From Cytobacillus oceanisediminis (GTDB taxonomy: Bacteria > Bacillota > Bacilli > Bacillales > Cytobacillaceae), in assembly GCF_007830235.1 (NCBI RefSeq), contig NZ_VLKI01000014.1, positions 1 through 64,000 on the forward strand: a stretch of DNA of 64,000 bases, in the 5' to 3' direction. Position 1 is the first letter of the stretch. Every line of letters begins with the position of its first letter. This document shows, one piece after another, positions 1 to 7,982 of the stretch. A program made the position numbers and the translations under genes. The notes under the pieces are model-generated. The model saw nothing but the letters and a program-made list of their open reading frames with translations, was not told where the DNA came from and made no database searches.

Positions 1-2
1 AA

Positions 3-79
3 TGGTCGGGAAGACAGGATTCGAACCTGCGACCCCTTGGTCCCAAACCAAGTGCTCTACCAAGCTGAGCTACTCCCCG
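3..79 (-). tRNA. tRNA-Pro (UGG)
   Basis: Reading the minus strand gives a full cloverleaf: acceptor CGGGGAG pairs with CTTCCCG, the anticodon loop carries TGG, the T loop is GGTTCGAATCC, and the 3' CCA is encoded. It is the last visible gene of the minus-strand tRNA cluster, which probably continues beyond the left edge. Confidence 0.97.
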
Positions 80-85
80 TTTATA

Positions 86-162
86 TGGCGCGCCCGAGAG
101 GAGTCGAACCCCTAACCTTTTGATCCGTAGTCAAACGCTCTATCCAATTGAGCTACGGGCGC
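86..162 (-). tRNA. tRNA-Arg (ACG)
   Basis: Cloverleaf on the minus strand with acceptor GCGCCCG / CGGGCGC, anticodon ACG in the loop between GTTTG and the matching stem, and an encoded CCA. The ACG anticodon (inosine-modified in bacteria) reads CGU, CGC and CGA. Only 6 bp separate it from tRNA-Pro. Confidence 0.97.
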
Positions 163-221
163 ATTTTTTAAAGCAACTCTTATATTATAATGATGTAAAG
201 AACATTTGTCAACAACTTTTT

Positions 222-307
<86 letters not shown>

Positions 308-366
308 TTAATGAAGCGACAAATACTATAATACCAAGATGAAGCATACATTTCAATGGTAATTAA

Positions 367-451
367 TGGTGCGGGTGAAGGGAGTCGAACCCCCACGCCT
401 TGCGGCGCCAGATCCTAAGTCTGGTGCGTCTGCCAATTCCGCCACACCCGC
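367..451 (-). tRNA. tRNA-Leu (UAG)
   Basis: Class II tRNA (85 nt) with long variable arm, acceptor GCGGGTG / CACCCGC, anticodon loop CTTAGGA giving UAG, and encoded CCA. It is the second leucine isoacceptor of the cluster. Confidence 0.96.
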
Positions 452-466
452 AATATAAAATTAAAA

Positions 467-542
467 TGGTGAGCCATGAAGGACTCGAACCTTCGACCCT
501 CTGATTAAAAGTCAGATGCTCTACCGACTGAGCTAATGGCTC
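467..542 (-). tRNA. tRNA-Lys (UUU)
   Basis: Acceptor GAGCCAT / ATGGCTC with discriminator A and encoded CCA; anticodon stem TCTGA/TCAGA around CTTTTAA gives UUU. The length of 76 nt is standard. Confidence 0.97.
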
Positions 543-553
543 ATAAATAAAAA

Positions 554-628
554 TGGCTGGGCTAGCAGGATTCGAACCTGCGAGTGACGGAGTCAAAGTC
601 CGGTGCCTTACCGCTTGGCTATAGCCCA
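554..628 (-). tRNA. tRNA-Gln (UUG)
   Basis: Acceptor TGGGCTA / TAGCCCA, anticodon loop CTTTGAC (UUG), T loop GGTTCGAATCC, CCA encoded. The first acceptor pair starts with U, as is usual for tRNA-Gln. Confidence 0.96.
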
Positions 629-634
629 ATAAAA

Positions 635-710
635 TGGCGGTCCCGACGGGAATCGAACCCGCGATCTCCTGCGTGACAGGCAGGCATGTTAACCGCTACA
701 CCACGGGACC
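635..710 (-). tRNA. tRNA-Asp (GUC)
   Basis: Acceptor GGTCCCG / CGGGACC, anticodon stem CCTGC/GCAGG around CTGTCAC (GUC), CCA encoded. A second copy of its first ~17 bases lies about 140 bp upstream at 836-852 without the rest of a cloverleaf (see separate entry). Confidence 0.97.
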
Positions 711-882
711 CTTGTATTAAACGATGATTATCTATGCTCGTTTATACAACTTGTTAACTGTCCCTTCCTCTTCAATCGACTCAAGGAAGCAAATTCGTCG
801 GGATAACTCAAAGTTATTCAAGCAGCGCCGCTCATCGCTACACCTCGGGACCTGTTTATTTAATAAGATTTTTATAAGAAAG
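711..882 (-). other. Spacer in tRNA cluster with a tRNA-Asp 5' fragment
   Basis: All other spacers in this cluster are 5-60 bp; this one is 172 bp. On the minus strand it starts (852 downwards) with GGTCCCGAGGTGTAGCG, which differs at one position from the first 17 bases of the tRNA-Asp gene, but no matching anticodon arm, T loop or acceptor 3' strand follows. A small inverted repeat (ATAACT..AGTTAT, about 802-817) lies inside. I read it as the remains of a partial tRNA-Asp duplication. No protein gene is visible. Confidence 0.6.
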
Positions 883-954
883 TGACCCGTACGGGATTCG
901 AACCCGTGTTACCGCCGTGAAAGGGCGGTGTCTTAACCGCTTGACCAACGGGCC
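883..954 (-). tRNA. tRNA-Glu (UUC), CCA not encoded
   Basis: Acceptor GGCCCGT / ACGGGTC, anticodon stem CCGCC/GGCGG around CTTTCAC (UUC). The base after the discriminator A is followed by CTT rather than CCA, so the CCA end must be added by tRNA nucleotidyltransferase. This is the only gene of the cluster without encoded CCA. Confidence 0.96.
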
Positions 955-969
955 ATTGTGAGAATATTC

Positions 970-1060
970 TGGCGGAGAAGGAGGGATTTGAACCCTCGCG
1001 CCGCTTACGCGACCTACACCCTTAGCAGGGGCGCCTCTTCAGCCACTTGAGTACTTCCCC
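970..1060 (-). tRNA. tRNA-Ser (GCU)
   Basis: Class II tRNA of 91 nt with a long variable arm, acceptor GGGGAAG / CTTCTCC, anticodon stem CGCCC/GGGTG around CTGCTAA (GCU), and encoded CCA. Confidence 0.95.
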
Positions 1061-1065
1061 AAATA

Positions 1066-1140
1066 TGGCTCCGCAGGCAGGATTCGAACCTGCGACCGTT
1101 CGGTTAACAGCCGAATGCTCTACCACTGAGCTACTGCGGA
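1066..1140 (-). tRNA. tRNA-Asn (GUU)
   Basis: Acceptor TCCGCAG / CTGCGGA, anticodon stem TTCGG/CCGAA around CTGTTAA (GUU), CCA encoded. This is the promoter-proximal gene of the minus-strand tRNA cluster. Confidence 0.97.
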
Positions 1141-1192
1141 ATAATAATTAATCTTCGTCGAAATCGTGGTAATCATCTTATCGACTCTTTAC

Positions 1193-1221
1193 ATTATAAG
1201 GACGTGGTCGTAAAAAGTCAA
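1193..1221 (-). promoter_or_regulatory. Sigma-A promoter of the tRNA cluster
   Basis: On the minus strand TTGACT (1221-1216) and TATAAT (1198-1193) are separated by 17 bp, 5/6 and 6/6 matches to the vegetative consensus. The start point falls about 50 bp ahead of tRNA-Asn, as expected for a stable-RNA operon. Confidence 0.85.
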
Positions 1222-1295
1222 CCTTGTTTTTGAAAGAATTTATTAACCTCATGTCTTGTTTTTGTCCTGCGACAATTACTAAATATAATGCCTTT

Positions 1296-1769
1296 TTAGT
1301 CCATTGTCAATTCTTTTTCTAACACTAATTTCCCCCTGCATTTTCCGCATACATATCTCTTGGTATCAACAGCTCTTCTTCTCTGATAAGTTTGATTGCA
1401 CTCTTTGCAAATATAGATGAGTATTTTCTTGGGTGTTCTTCTTTTTTGACGATCAGGCAAGGCGGAGCAAAATCGTGGTGCTCCCACTTTCTTCATTAAC
1501 TGCCTAAAATCCTGGTCACGGTGTTTATATCCTCTTCCCTCTATATGCAAATGATAATGGCAAAGCTCATGCTTAATTATGCCGACAAGTTCTTCCATTC
1601 CAAGCTGCTCATAATATTTTTTATTTAGTTCTATATGATGAGAGTTTAACATATACCTTCCGCCCGTCGATCTAAGCCGGCCATTAAAGTAAGCTTGGTG
1701 GCGAAACGGTTTGCCGAAGCTATCTAAAGATATCTTTTCAACAAGTATTTGAAGATCTTTGTCATTCAT
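1296..1769 (-). CDS. SprT family zinc metalloprotein (YdcK-like)
   Basis: 157-residue SprT-like protein. The catalytic-type helix motif HELCHYH (HExxH) lies in the N-terminal half, and a C-terminal zinc ribbon has two CxxC pairs (CKEC, CGKC). SprT/Spartan-like proteins have a metalloprotease fold; the bacterial role is unclear. The start chosen is ATG at 1769, 10 bp behind an AAGGGG ribosome site. An upstream in-frame ATG at 1799 lies almost on a likely -10 box (TATAAT, 1813-1808), so it would be leaderless. Its position between the tRNA cluster and cmpA/tex is the same as that of ydcK in B. subtilis. Confidence 0.9.
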   Translation of the reverse strand: MNDKDLQILVEKISLDSFGKPFRHQAYFNGRLRSTGGRYMLNSHHIELNKKYYEQLGMEELVGIIKHELCHYHLHIEGRGYKHRDQDFRQLMKKVGAPRFCSALPDRQKRRTPKKILIYICKECNQTYQRRRAVDTKRYVCGKCRGKLVLEKELTMD

Positions 1770-1949
1770 TGCAATGTTTTCCCCTTTTATTGTAAACATG
1801 ACAACCTATTATAGCATACATTATATATACCTTTTACAGAGAAGAAACAGTTCTTATTTTATGATCCATACTTTTCTTCCACGCGAAGGAAGCCATCCTA
1901 TATACACATAAACCTTAAGGATAAAATCTAACACACGGGAGGTAATCAT

Positions 1950-2063
1950 ATGCCTGTTTGGTTTCAGAACCAAATCCAGCGTGCATTTTACGAGAAGGAC
2001 CGTTATCAGATTAAATTATTAAATCAATGCTGGTTTTTTTATAGAAAAAAACACTGCTCATAG
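1950..2063 (+). CDS. cmpA: Cortex morphogenetic protein CmpA
   Basis: A 37-codon plus-strand ORF opening MPVWFQNQIQRAFYEKDRYQ and ending FFYRKKHCS. A strong ribosome site GGGAGGT (1937-1943) lies 6 bp ahead of the ATG. From memory this matches CmpA of B. subtilis (37 residues), a sporulation protein that helps couple coat assembly to cortex formation as an adaptor for degradation of SpoIVA by ClpXP, and the position between ydcK/sprT and tex (ydcI) is the same. It is the only plus-strand gene in the first 14 kb. No convincing sigma-E promoter could be picked out by eye. It is easy to miss because of its size. Confidence 0.88.
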   Translation: MPVWFQNQIQRAFYEKDRYQIKLLNQCWFFYRKKHCS

Positions 2064-2065
2064 AA

Positions 2066-2232
2066 AAGCTGAGCGCCTTGTTCAGCTCCGACAAGCATAA
2101 GGCGAATCACGCAGGAAACCTCCCAAAGCTACGCTTTGGTCGGGCGATGTATCGCTGCCGAAGCTTTCCTTGTCCTGATTTTTGAAGTGATTTGGCTTAT
2201 GACTCGAGGAGCTAGACGCTGAAGCTAGACAA
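2066..2232. repeat. Dispersed Bacillaceae-type intergenic repeat (single copy here)
   Basis: A GC-richer intergenic segment whose two ends carry related motifs (AAGCTGAGCG at the left; GAGCTAGACGCTGAAGCTAGAC at the right), with internal inverted repeats such as CGCCTT..AAGGCG. From memory, the GTCTAGCT-type end is typical of a repetitive element between genes in many Bacillus-like genomes. No second copy was seen in the window. It sits between the 3' ends of cmpA and tex, and no gene is visible in it. Confidence 0.55.
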
Positions 2233-2252
2233 AATAAGCAGTGTTTTTCCAT

Positions 2253-4430
2253 TTAACTTGACGGGTCCAGCATAGTTAAGGCGACTCTTCCTTTCTGTTT
2301 ATCTACAGAGTCAACCCAGACTGTGACTACATCTCCTACAGATACAACATCCAATGGATGTTTTACAAATTGGCGGCTAAGTTTGGAGATATGAACAAGG
2401 CCGTCCTGTTTGACTCCAATATCAACAAAAGCGCCAAAGTCGACTACGTTTCGTACTGTCCCTTGAAGTTCCATGCCCTCTTGTAAATCTTCGAGCTTTA
2501 AAACTTCTTTCTTTAAAAGAGGCTTCGGCAGTTCATCCCGGGGGTCCCGTTCAGGTCTCATTAGTGCATCGATTATATCTTTTAAAGTCAGCTCGCCAAT
2601 TTCAAGTTCTTGTGCTGTTTGGCTAGTGTCCAATTCTTTTAGGGCATCTCTTAATGACTGGGTCCCCAGATCATTGGACTTAAAACCGAGATTAGCTAAC
2701 AGCTTATTTACTTCTGCATACGTTTCAGGGTGAATGCCTGTCCTGTCCAATGGCTCTTTGCCATCAACAACTCTTAAGAATCCAATTGCCTGCTCATAAG
2801 TTTTCGCTCCAAGGCGCGGAATTTTTTTCAGCTGCTTGCGGTCTGCAAATTTTCCATCCTCTTCGCGCTTCTTGACTATATTATTGGCAACAGTTTTTGA
2901 GAGTCCGGCAACATGCTGAAGGAGTGACGATGATGCTGTATTGACATTGACACCCACTTGGTTTACTGCAGTTTCCACTACAAAGTCCAGCGACCCGGAC
3001 AATCTCTTTTGAGATACATCATGCTGATATTGCCCCACTCCAACAGATTTTGGATCAATTTTCACAAGCTCTGCAAGCGGGTCTTGAAGGCGGCGCGCAA
3101 TGGATATAGCACTCCTTTCTTCTACCTGCAGATCCGGGAATTCTTCTCTTGCCAAATCGGATGCAGAGTAAACACTTGCTCCTGCTTCATTAACGATTAG
3201 ATAGAAAATCTCATCCTTCATTTCTTTTAGAATATCCGCAATAAATTGTTCGGTTTCTCTCGATGCAGTTCCATTACCGATCGCGACCATTTCTACCTTA
3301 TAGGCATTGAGTATATGAATAACTTTTTCTCTTGCCTGTTTTGTTTTGGAAACAGGAGGATGAGGATAAATGACATCGATATTAAGCACTTTCCCTGTAT
3401 CATCAACTACGGCCAGCTTGCAGCCTGTTCTATATGCAGGGTCTACCCCTAGTACAATCTTTCCTTTTAACGGAGGCTGCAGCAATAGTTTTCTAAGATT
3501 TTCCGAGAAGATCATAATTGCCTGCTCTTCCGCCTTTTCAGTTAATTCATTTCGTATTTCACGTTCAATGGAAGGCTGTATTAATCGCTTATAACCGTCC
3601 TCAATCGCTTCTTTTACAATTGGCGTTGCAAGAGCACGGCCATCCTGCACCCACTTTTTAAATAAGTAGTTCAGGATAAAGTCTGTATTCGGCTTAATGT
3701 TTATTTTTAATACATCTTCCTTTTCGCCTCTGTTTAATGCCAGCGTTCGATGAGGAACAATTTTATTAATTGGCTCCTCATATTCATAGTACATTTCAAA
3801 AACGCCCTTTTCGTCATTCTCTTTATTTTTAACAGACGACTCGATTGTTCCTTTTTTGGCAGTTTCCGTACGGATCCATTTCCTGCTGTCTGCTTCATCC
3901 GATACCCATTCTGCGATGATGTCTTTTGCACCGGTGATTGCTTCCTCAACAGTGTTTACTTCCTTTTCCTCGGACAAAAATTCTTTCGCTTTTATTTCAG
4001 GCTTTTCATTAAGTGAAAAGGTAAGCAGCCATTCAGCCAAAGGCTCAAGCCCCTTTTCTTTTGCCACAGTCGCTTTCGTACGGCGTTTTTGCTTGTAAGG
4101 GCGGTATAAATCCTCAACTTCCTGCAATTTAACTGCTTTTTCAATTTGGGCCTTTAATTCATCTGTCAATTTGCCCTGCTCTTCAATTAGACGGACTACT
4201 TCTTCTTTTCGCTGATTAAGATTTTGTATGTATTGCCAGCGCTCCATGATATCACGGATTTGAACCTCATCTAATGCGCCCGTCTGTTCTTTTCTGTACC
4301 GGGCAATAAAAGGGACGGTATTTCCTTCTTCCAGTAAGTTTATCGTATTTTTCACTTGTTTAACTGCAATTGAAAGTTCCCCTGCAATCATGTTTAACAC
4401 TTGATCTTGTTTATCCAGTAATTTCTCCAA
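2253..4430 (-). CDS. tex: Tex family RNA-binding protein (YdcI/YhgF)
   Basis: About 725 residues, full length for Tex. Order: N-terminal helical region, YqgF/RNase H-like domain (GKIVLGVDPAYRTGCKLAVV near 335), helix-hairpin-helix region (about 495-570), and a C-terminal S1 domain (LQGTVRNVVDFGAFVDIG, about 645-715). Tex binds nucleic acid and affects transcription; its cellular role is only partly known. Start: GGAGG (4442-4438) stands directly in front of ATG 4436 (1 bp), while the TTG at 4430 has a 7-bp spacing, so I place the start at TTG; ATG 4436 adds two residues. The same RBS-ATG-TTG arrangement occurs at cshA. In B. subtilis the order tex-cmpA-ydcK is the same. Confidence 0.93.
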   Translation of the reverse strand: MEKLLDKQDQVLNMIAGELSIAVKQVKNTINLLEEGNTVPFIARYRKEQTGALDEVQIRDIMERWQYIQNLNQRKEEVVRLIEEQGKLTDELKAQIEKAVKLQEVEDLYRPYKQKRRTKATVAKEKGLEPLAEWLLTFSLNEKPEIKAKEFLSEEKEVNTVEEAITGAKDIIAEWVSDEADSRKWIRTETAKKGTIESSVKNKENDEKGVFEMYYEYEEPINKIVPHRTLALNRGEKEDVLKINIKPNTDFILNYLFKKWVQDGRALATPIVKEAIEDGYKRLIQPSIEREIRNELTEKAEEQAIMIFSENLRKLLLQPPLKGKIVLGVDPAYRTGCKLAVVDDTGKVLNIDVIYPHPPVSKTKQAREKVIHILNAYKVEMVAIGNGTASRETEQFIADILKEMKDEIFYLIVNEAGASVYSASDLAREEFPDLQVEERSAISIARRLQDPLAELVKIDPKSVGVGQYQHDVSQKRLSGSLDFVVETAVNQVGVNVNTASSSLLQHVAGLSKTVANNIVKKREEDGKFADRKQLKKIPRLGAKTYEQAIGFLRVVDGKEPLDRTGIHPETYAEVNKLLANLGFKSNDLGTQSLRDALKELDTSQTAQELEIGELTLKDIIDALMRPERDPRDELPKPLLKKEVLKLEDLQEGMELQGTVRNVVDFGAFVDIGVKQDGLVHISKLSRQFVKHPLDVVSVGDVVTVWVDSVDKQKGRVALTMLDPSS

Positions 4431-4525
4431 GTTCATTCCTCCATCATAGAGTTTCATCTTCCATTTTAACAAAAACTATTTAAAGTTTCACAATTTGCCA
4501 TGGCGGCCCATTCTTTTTTAAACAA

Positions 4526-4708
4526 GGCTCTGCTAAAGCTCATTGTTGATATTGGCACCCTATTGATTGGAACGGAAGGCGCGAGACTCCAGCGGGAGAA
4601 GCGAGTCAAAAGGAGGCCCCGCAGGCCCAAGTAGCCGAGGAAGATCCCGGACCGCCCGCGTTCGCTGAGCTTGTTAAGTGGAAATCAACAGGCAAGTTTA
4701 CCAGAGCC
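4526..4708 (+). repeat. MITE-like intergenic element, copy 1
   Basis: Starts GGCTCTGCTAAAGCTCATT and ends GTTTACCAGAGCC, so the termini are imperfect inverted repeats. Inside are the shared blocks GATTGGA.CGGAAGGC, GAGACTCCAGCGGGAGAAGCG, CCCCGCAGG and GGAAATCAACAGGCAA. The same blocks in the same order occur at 13664-13827 and 33208-33450 on the other strand. It carries no ORF and lies between tex and the rsbX terminator. No transposase is nearby. Confidence 0.8.
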
Positions 4709-4713
4709 TAAAA

Positions 4714-4744
4714 CAAAAAAGCTTACCCTGTTTTAGAGTAAGCT
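4714..4744 (-). terminator. Terminator of the rsb/sigB operon, overlapping the rsbX stop
   Basis: Minus strand: stem AGCTTAC...GTAAGCT followed by TTTTTTG. The 5' arm lies within the last codons of rsbX, so the stop codon (4735-4733) sits in the hairpin. Confidence 0.85.
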
Positions 4745-5329
4745 CCCAAGTATAAAAGTAGCATCATCAGCTGTTGATGGATACTGCTTTTTAATATCCT
4801 CCGAGATAAGATCAATAGGGAGAAATGCTTTTAGCAAAGATTTAACCCCTTGAATATTTAAGCCATCTGAGTATAGCAAGAATTTTGAATCAGCTTCATA
4901 CGTAAAGCGTTGGGTGTGGAAAACCTGCGGCCTCCCTGATAGATACCCTGTCACAGGAAGAGGGTAGGTTAGTTTGCCAGTTGATGAGTAAAGGAAAAAT
5001 CGGATATTTCCTACGCAGCTGTAGACAAAGTCCCTGGTGGCAAAATGCACCTTAAACAATGCAACGGCCGCCCCTCTTTTTTGTACAAGAACCTCATTGC
5101 AAAGCTTCATGAGTGTATCAACATCTTTCTCATGGTGCTCTTCTACAACTGCTATAACGGCCGAAGAAGCTTCATACGCAAATTCTCCGCTTCCAAGGCC
5201 GTCTGCTAGTACACATACAAAGTATTCATCTGTTGCGGTGAAATAATATCCATCCCCGCAGAATGACTTTCCTTCTTTAGCCGTCTGGTGAGCGATCACT
5301 TCGATGTTGTCTCTAACCAATTTGGTCAT
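4733..5329 (-). CDS. rsbX: Phosphoserine phosphatase RsbX
   Basis: 198-residue PP2C-type phosphatase, the feedback member of the sigma-B network; it dephosphorylates RsbS and RsbR and resets the stressosome. The PP2C motifs CVLADGLGSGEFA (near 40-50) and DDATFI near the C-terminus are present. Start: ATG 5329 overlaps the sigB stop as ATGA and has GGAG 8 bp upstream. A longer GTG start at 5338 would overlap that ribosome site. It is the last gene of the operon and runs into a terminator. Confidence 0.95.
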   Translation of the reverse strand: MTKLVRDNIEVIAHQTAKEGKSFCGDGYYFTATDEYFVCVLADGLGSGEFAYEASSAVIAVVEEHHEKDVDTLMKLCNEVLVQKRGAAVALFKVHFATRDFVYSCVGNIRFFLYSSTGKLTYPLPVTGYLSGRPQVFHTQRFTYEADSKFLLYSDGLNIQGVKSLLKAFLPIDLISEDIKKQYPSTADDATFILGSLL

Positions 5330-6120
5330 GAAAGGCACTCCGAGTTATTTGTTTCAGCATGGATAGCTTCCTGGAGTTTTTTGATCGCACGCCTTTGAAG
5401 TCTTGAGACATGCATTTGGGAAATCCCCAGCTTATCTCCTGCTTCTTTCTGGCTCATATTCTCAAGATATGTGTATTGAATAATCAATTTTTCTCTCTCA
5501 GATAAGACATGCAGGACTTTTTCAAGTACAAGCATTTGGTTTACTTTCTCGAAGCCCTCGTCCTCATTTCCAACGATATCCAGCAATGTTACTGTGCCGC
5601 CATCGGAATCAGCCTCGATCGAGTGGTCAACGGAAAGCGCCTGATAGCTTTTGCCCATTTCCATTGCTTCCAGCACTTCTTCTTCTGATACTCCGAGCAC
5701 ATCGGCAATTTCGTCCACTCGAGGAGACCGATGAAGCTCAGTTGTAAGCTCTTCAACGGTCGCCTTTATTTTCGGGCCTAGCTCTTTTATTCGGCGTGGC
5801 ACATGGACACTCCATGTTTTATCCCTTAAAAAGCGCTTAATTTCACCAATAATTGTAGGAACCGCAAAGGCTTCGAACGTCTTTCCGTATGATTCATCAT
5901 AACGGCGGATCGCCCCTAATAATCCGATAATGCCGACTTGGACAATATCTTCATGATACGATCTGCCTTTTGAATACTTACGGGCAATGGCTTCGACCAG
6001 GTTCTGATATTGAAGGACAAGCGCATTTTGGGCTTCTTCATCTTGGTGAAGCTGATAAGCCTTGATTAAAGCATTGGTTTCTTCTTTAGATTTTTGATTA
6101 GGTTGAGATTGTTTTTGCAT
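5326..6120 (-). CDS. sigB: RNA polymerase sigma-B factor
   Basis: 264 residues, the usual length. Region 2 (YHEDIVQVGIIGLLGAIRRYD), a region 3 helix-turn-helix and region 4 (EREKLIIQYTYLENMSQKEAG...QMHVSRLQRRA) are clear. Sigma-B directs the general stress regulon and is held by the anti-sigma factor RsbW encoded just upstream. The ATG lies inside rsbW (23-bp overlap) behind GGTGGAGAGGG, pointing to translational coupling. The gene is read both from the operon promoter and from the internal sigma-B promoter at 6941-6966. Confidence 0.98.
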   Translation of the reverse strand: MQKQSQPNQKSKEETNALIKAYQLHQDEEAQNALVLQYQNLVEAIARKYSKGRSYHEDIVQVGIIGLLGAIRRYDESYGKTFEAFAVPTIIGEIKRFLRDKTWSVHVPRRIKELGPKIKATVEELTTELHRSPRVDEIADVLGVSEEEVLEAMEMGKSYQALSVDHSIEADSDGGTVTLLDIVGNEDEGFEKVNQMLVLEKVLHVLSEREKLIIQYTYLENMSQKEAGDKLGISQMHVSRLQRRAIKKLQEAIHAETNNSECLS

Positions 6121-6571
6121 CCCTCTCCACCTGCTCTCCCTCTAGGTATTTGGTCATGAAGACCGTAACACCCTCTTTGTGATGAATTCTCACTTCATCC
6201 ATCAATGTTTCAATCAGGTATAGGCCCAAGCCTCCTTCACGCAAAAATTCCACAGAATCAGTCTGGTCATATGGTCCAATGCCTTGTCTCGCAGATTGGA
6301 AATCAAAACTCTTGCCGCTGTCTGCAACCATAACTTCAAGACGGTCATTATATAACCCAAATCCGATGACTACTTCACCCTGTTCATTCTGCTTGTATGC
6401 GTGTTGGACTGCATTGGTGCATGCTTCACTGGTAGCAATTTTTAAATCTTCAATTTCTTCGTAGGCAAATCCCATTCTGCTGGCAATCCCCGATAGAGTC
6501 AGGCGGATTACCCCAACAAATTCCGGCTTGGCCGGAATCTTCACCTCTATATAATCAAATGGTTCGTTCAT
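6098..6571 (-). CDS. rsbW: Anti-sigma-B factor / serine kinase RsbW
   Basis: 157-residue GHKL-type kinase. The N box (ATSEACTNAVQHAY), the G1 box (VADSGKSFD) and the G2-like GGLGLYLIETLMDEV are visible. RsbW binds and blocks sigma-B and inactivates its antagonist RsbV by serine phosphorylation. Its ATG overlaps the rsbV stop in an ATGA (6571-6568) and its own end overlaps sigB by 23 bp, keeping the three products in balance. Confidence 0.98.
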   Translation of the reverse strand: MNEPFDYIEVKIPAKPEFVGVIRLTLSGIASRMGFAYEEIEDLKIATSEACTNAVQHAYKQNEQGEVVIGFGLYNDRLEVMVADSGKSFDFQSARQGIGPYDQTDSVEFLREGGLGLYLIETLMDEVRIHHKEGVTVFMTKYLEGEQVERDAKTIST

Positions 6572-6900
6572 TGTACTCCACCTTCAATCTCGCTGTTTAT
6601 ATCGATAATATCGGCTAGACCTGTAATTTCAAAAAGTCTCTTTAAGCGATCCGACAAACCTACAATTTTGAACTTGCCGTTATTGGCACGTACATTTTTA
6701 AATACACCAACAAATACGCCTAAGCCGGTACTATCCATATAAGAGACTTCAGATAGGTTTACCACCATTTCCACTCCTTCTTTTTCCGTTAAAGGAAAAA
6801 GCTCTTCCCGGAGCTTTGGAGCTGTATATGCATCAATTTCTCCGCTAACCATTGCTTCAATTAGCATATCATTTTCTTTTACATCTATTGTAATATTCAT
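6568..6900 (-). CDS. rsbV: Anti-anti-sigma factor RsbV
   Basis: 110-residue STAS protein. The phosphorylated serine lies in the typical motif SYMDSTGLGVFVG (about 52-64). Unphosphorylated RsbV binds RsbW and frees sigma-B; RsbU regenerates this form. It is the first gene of the internally transcribed rsbV-rsbW-sigB-rsbX unit, directly downstream of a sigma-B promoter. A GAGGTGGG ribosome site precedes the ATG. Confidence 0.98.
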   Translation of the reverse strand: MNITIDVKENDMLIEAMVSGEIDAYTAPKLREELFPLTEKEGVEMVVNLSEVSYMDSTGLGVFVGVFKNVRANNGKFKIVGLSDRLKRLFEITGLADIIDINSEIEGGVQ

Positions 6901-6940
6901 AACTGACCCACCTCTTTACATGTCAACTGCTTTTTACTAC

Positions 6941-6966
6941 TTACCCGTTATTTAAACCGGTTAAAC
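6941..6966 (-). promoter_or_regulatory. Sigma-B promoter inside the rsb operon (upstream of rsbV)
   Basis: On the minus strand GTTTAA (6966-6961) and GGGTAA (6946-6941) are separated by 14 bp, the spacing of sigma-B promoters. The -35 box overlaps the last codons of rsbU. B. subtilis has its autoregulatory sigma-B promoter at the same place, giving positive feedback on rsbV-rsbW-sigB-rsbX. Confidence 0.9.
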
Positions 6967-7971
6967 ATTTCTTTTTAAAATAATTAAGGTAAAATCGTCT
7001 CGCAATTGAAAATGCTGGAGCTTTTCGAGTTCTTTATATACGCTATTAACAATTTCCTGTGCACTCAAATGAATATATTTCTTGATTAATTCAAGCAATG
7101 TTTCTTTTTCAATAAAACCTTCTTCAGTACGGCATTCAGTTACCCCATCTGACATTAATATAATCATATCTCCGGGATTTACTCCTTTTTCGTACTGGCG
7201 GTACTTAGTTTTTTTATCAATGCCAAGAAGAAGCCCCTTTGCCACTAACTCTGTAAATGCACCTTCTTTGGCATTATAGAAAAGCCCTGGTTCATGTCCG
7301 GCAGAACCATATGAGAACCTATGGGTCTTTATATCGTATATTCCATAGAACATCGTAATGAACATAGTCAAATCCACGTTCTGTTCCACAACCCGATTCA
7401 GGTTCTCAAGAACACTTTTAGGATCATTGCGGTTTTCAGGCAAACTATCCATGGCGTACTTGATCATGGACATACATAAAGCTGCCGGAAGGCCTTTTCC
7501 GATAACATCAGCAATTGCGATGCTAATGCTACCATTTTCATCCTGAACAAAATGGAAATAATCACCGTTCATATGTTTGGCAGGAACACTAATTGCGCCA
7601 ATGTCCAATCCTTCTACAGAAGGAACCTGCGTTCCCAGCAGGGTTTGCTGCACGTTAGCAGCAATCTCCATTTCCGTTCTAAGTTCCTGCTGAATATGCT
7701 TCAAGTTCTGGTGCTCCCGATAGGCAAATCCATAGCCTATCATGACTTCCAGAAGGATATCAAAAGAATGGTGAACATACTCAGGCAAGTCCGGATACAG
7801 TTCACCCATCAGGCTTTTATGAACGCTGATAATCTCTTCAGGAGAGACTTTGTGTTCAATTGACTTCCTGCTGAACTTCTGGCCCTGATACAGAGCCTGT
7901 TCAGATTGTTCCTTTATATAATTCTCCAGAATATCCCGATACTTTGACTCCATCATTTCTCGGAAATCCAT
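6961..7971 (-). CDS. rsbU: PP2C phosphatase RsbU
   Basis: 336 residues, essentially the length of B. subtilis RsbU. The N-terminal domain (about 1-110) binds RsbT. The C-terminal SpoIIE-like PP2C domain has MNGDYFHF, ADVIGKGLPAALCMSM, ILMSDGVTEC and DDFTLIIL. RsbU dephosphorylates RsbV when RsbT is released from the stressosome. Start: ATG 7971 (MDFREMMESKY) behind GGGGGAAG; the longer reading from 7995 would run back into rsbT. An 11-bp gap separates it from rsbT. Confidence 0.97.
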   Translation of the reverse strand: MDFREMMESKYRDILENYIKEQSEQALYQGQKFSRKSIEHKVSPEEIISVHKSLMGELYPDLPEYVHHSFDILLEVMIGYGFAYREHQNLKHIQQELRTEMEIAANVQQTLLGTQVPSVEGLDIGAISVPAKHMNGDYFHFVQDENGSISIAIADVIGKGLPAALCMSMIKYAMDSLPENRNDPKSVLENLNRVVEQNVDLTMFITMFYGIYDIKTHRFSYGSAGHEPGLFYNAKEGAFTELVAKGLLLGIDKKTKYRQYEKGVNPGDMIILMSDGVTECRTEEGFIEKETLLELIKKYIHLSAQEIVNSVYKELEKLQHFQLRDDFTLIILKRNV

Positions 7972-7982
7972 ACCGCTTCCCC

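Noticed and set aside
363-629. 88-codon ORF across tRNA-Leu, -Lys and -Gln
   Set aside because: It runs through three perfect tRNA genes on the same strand and has no ribosome site.
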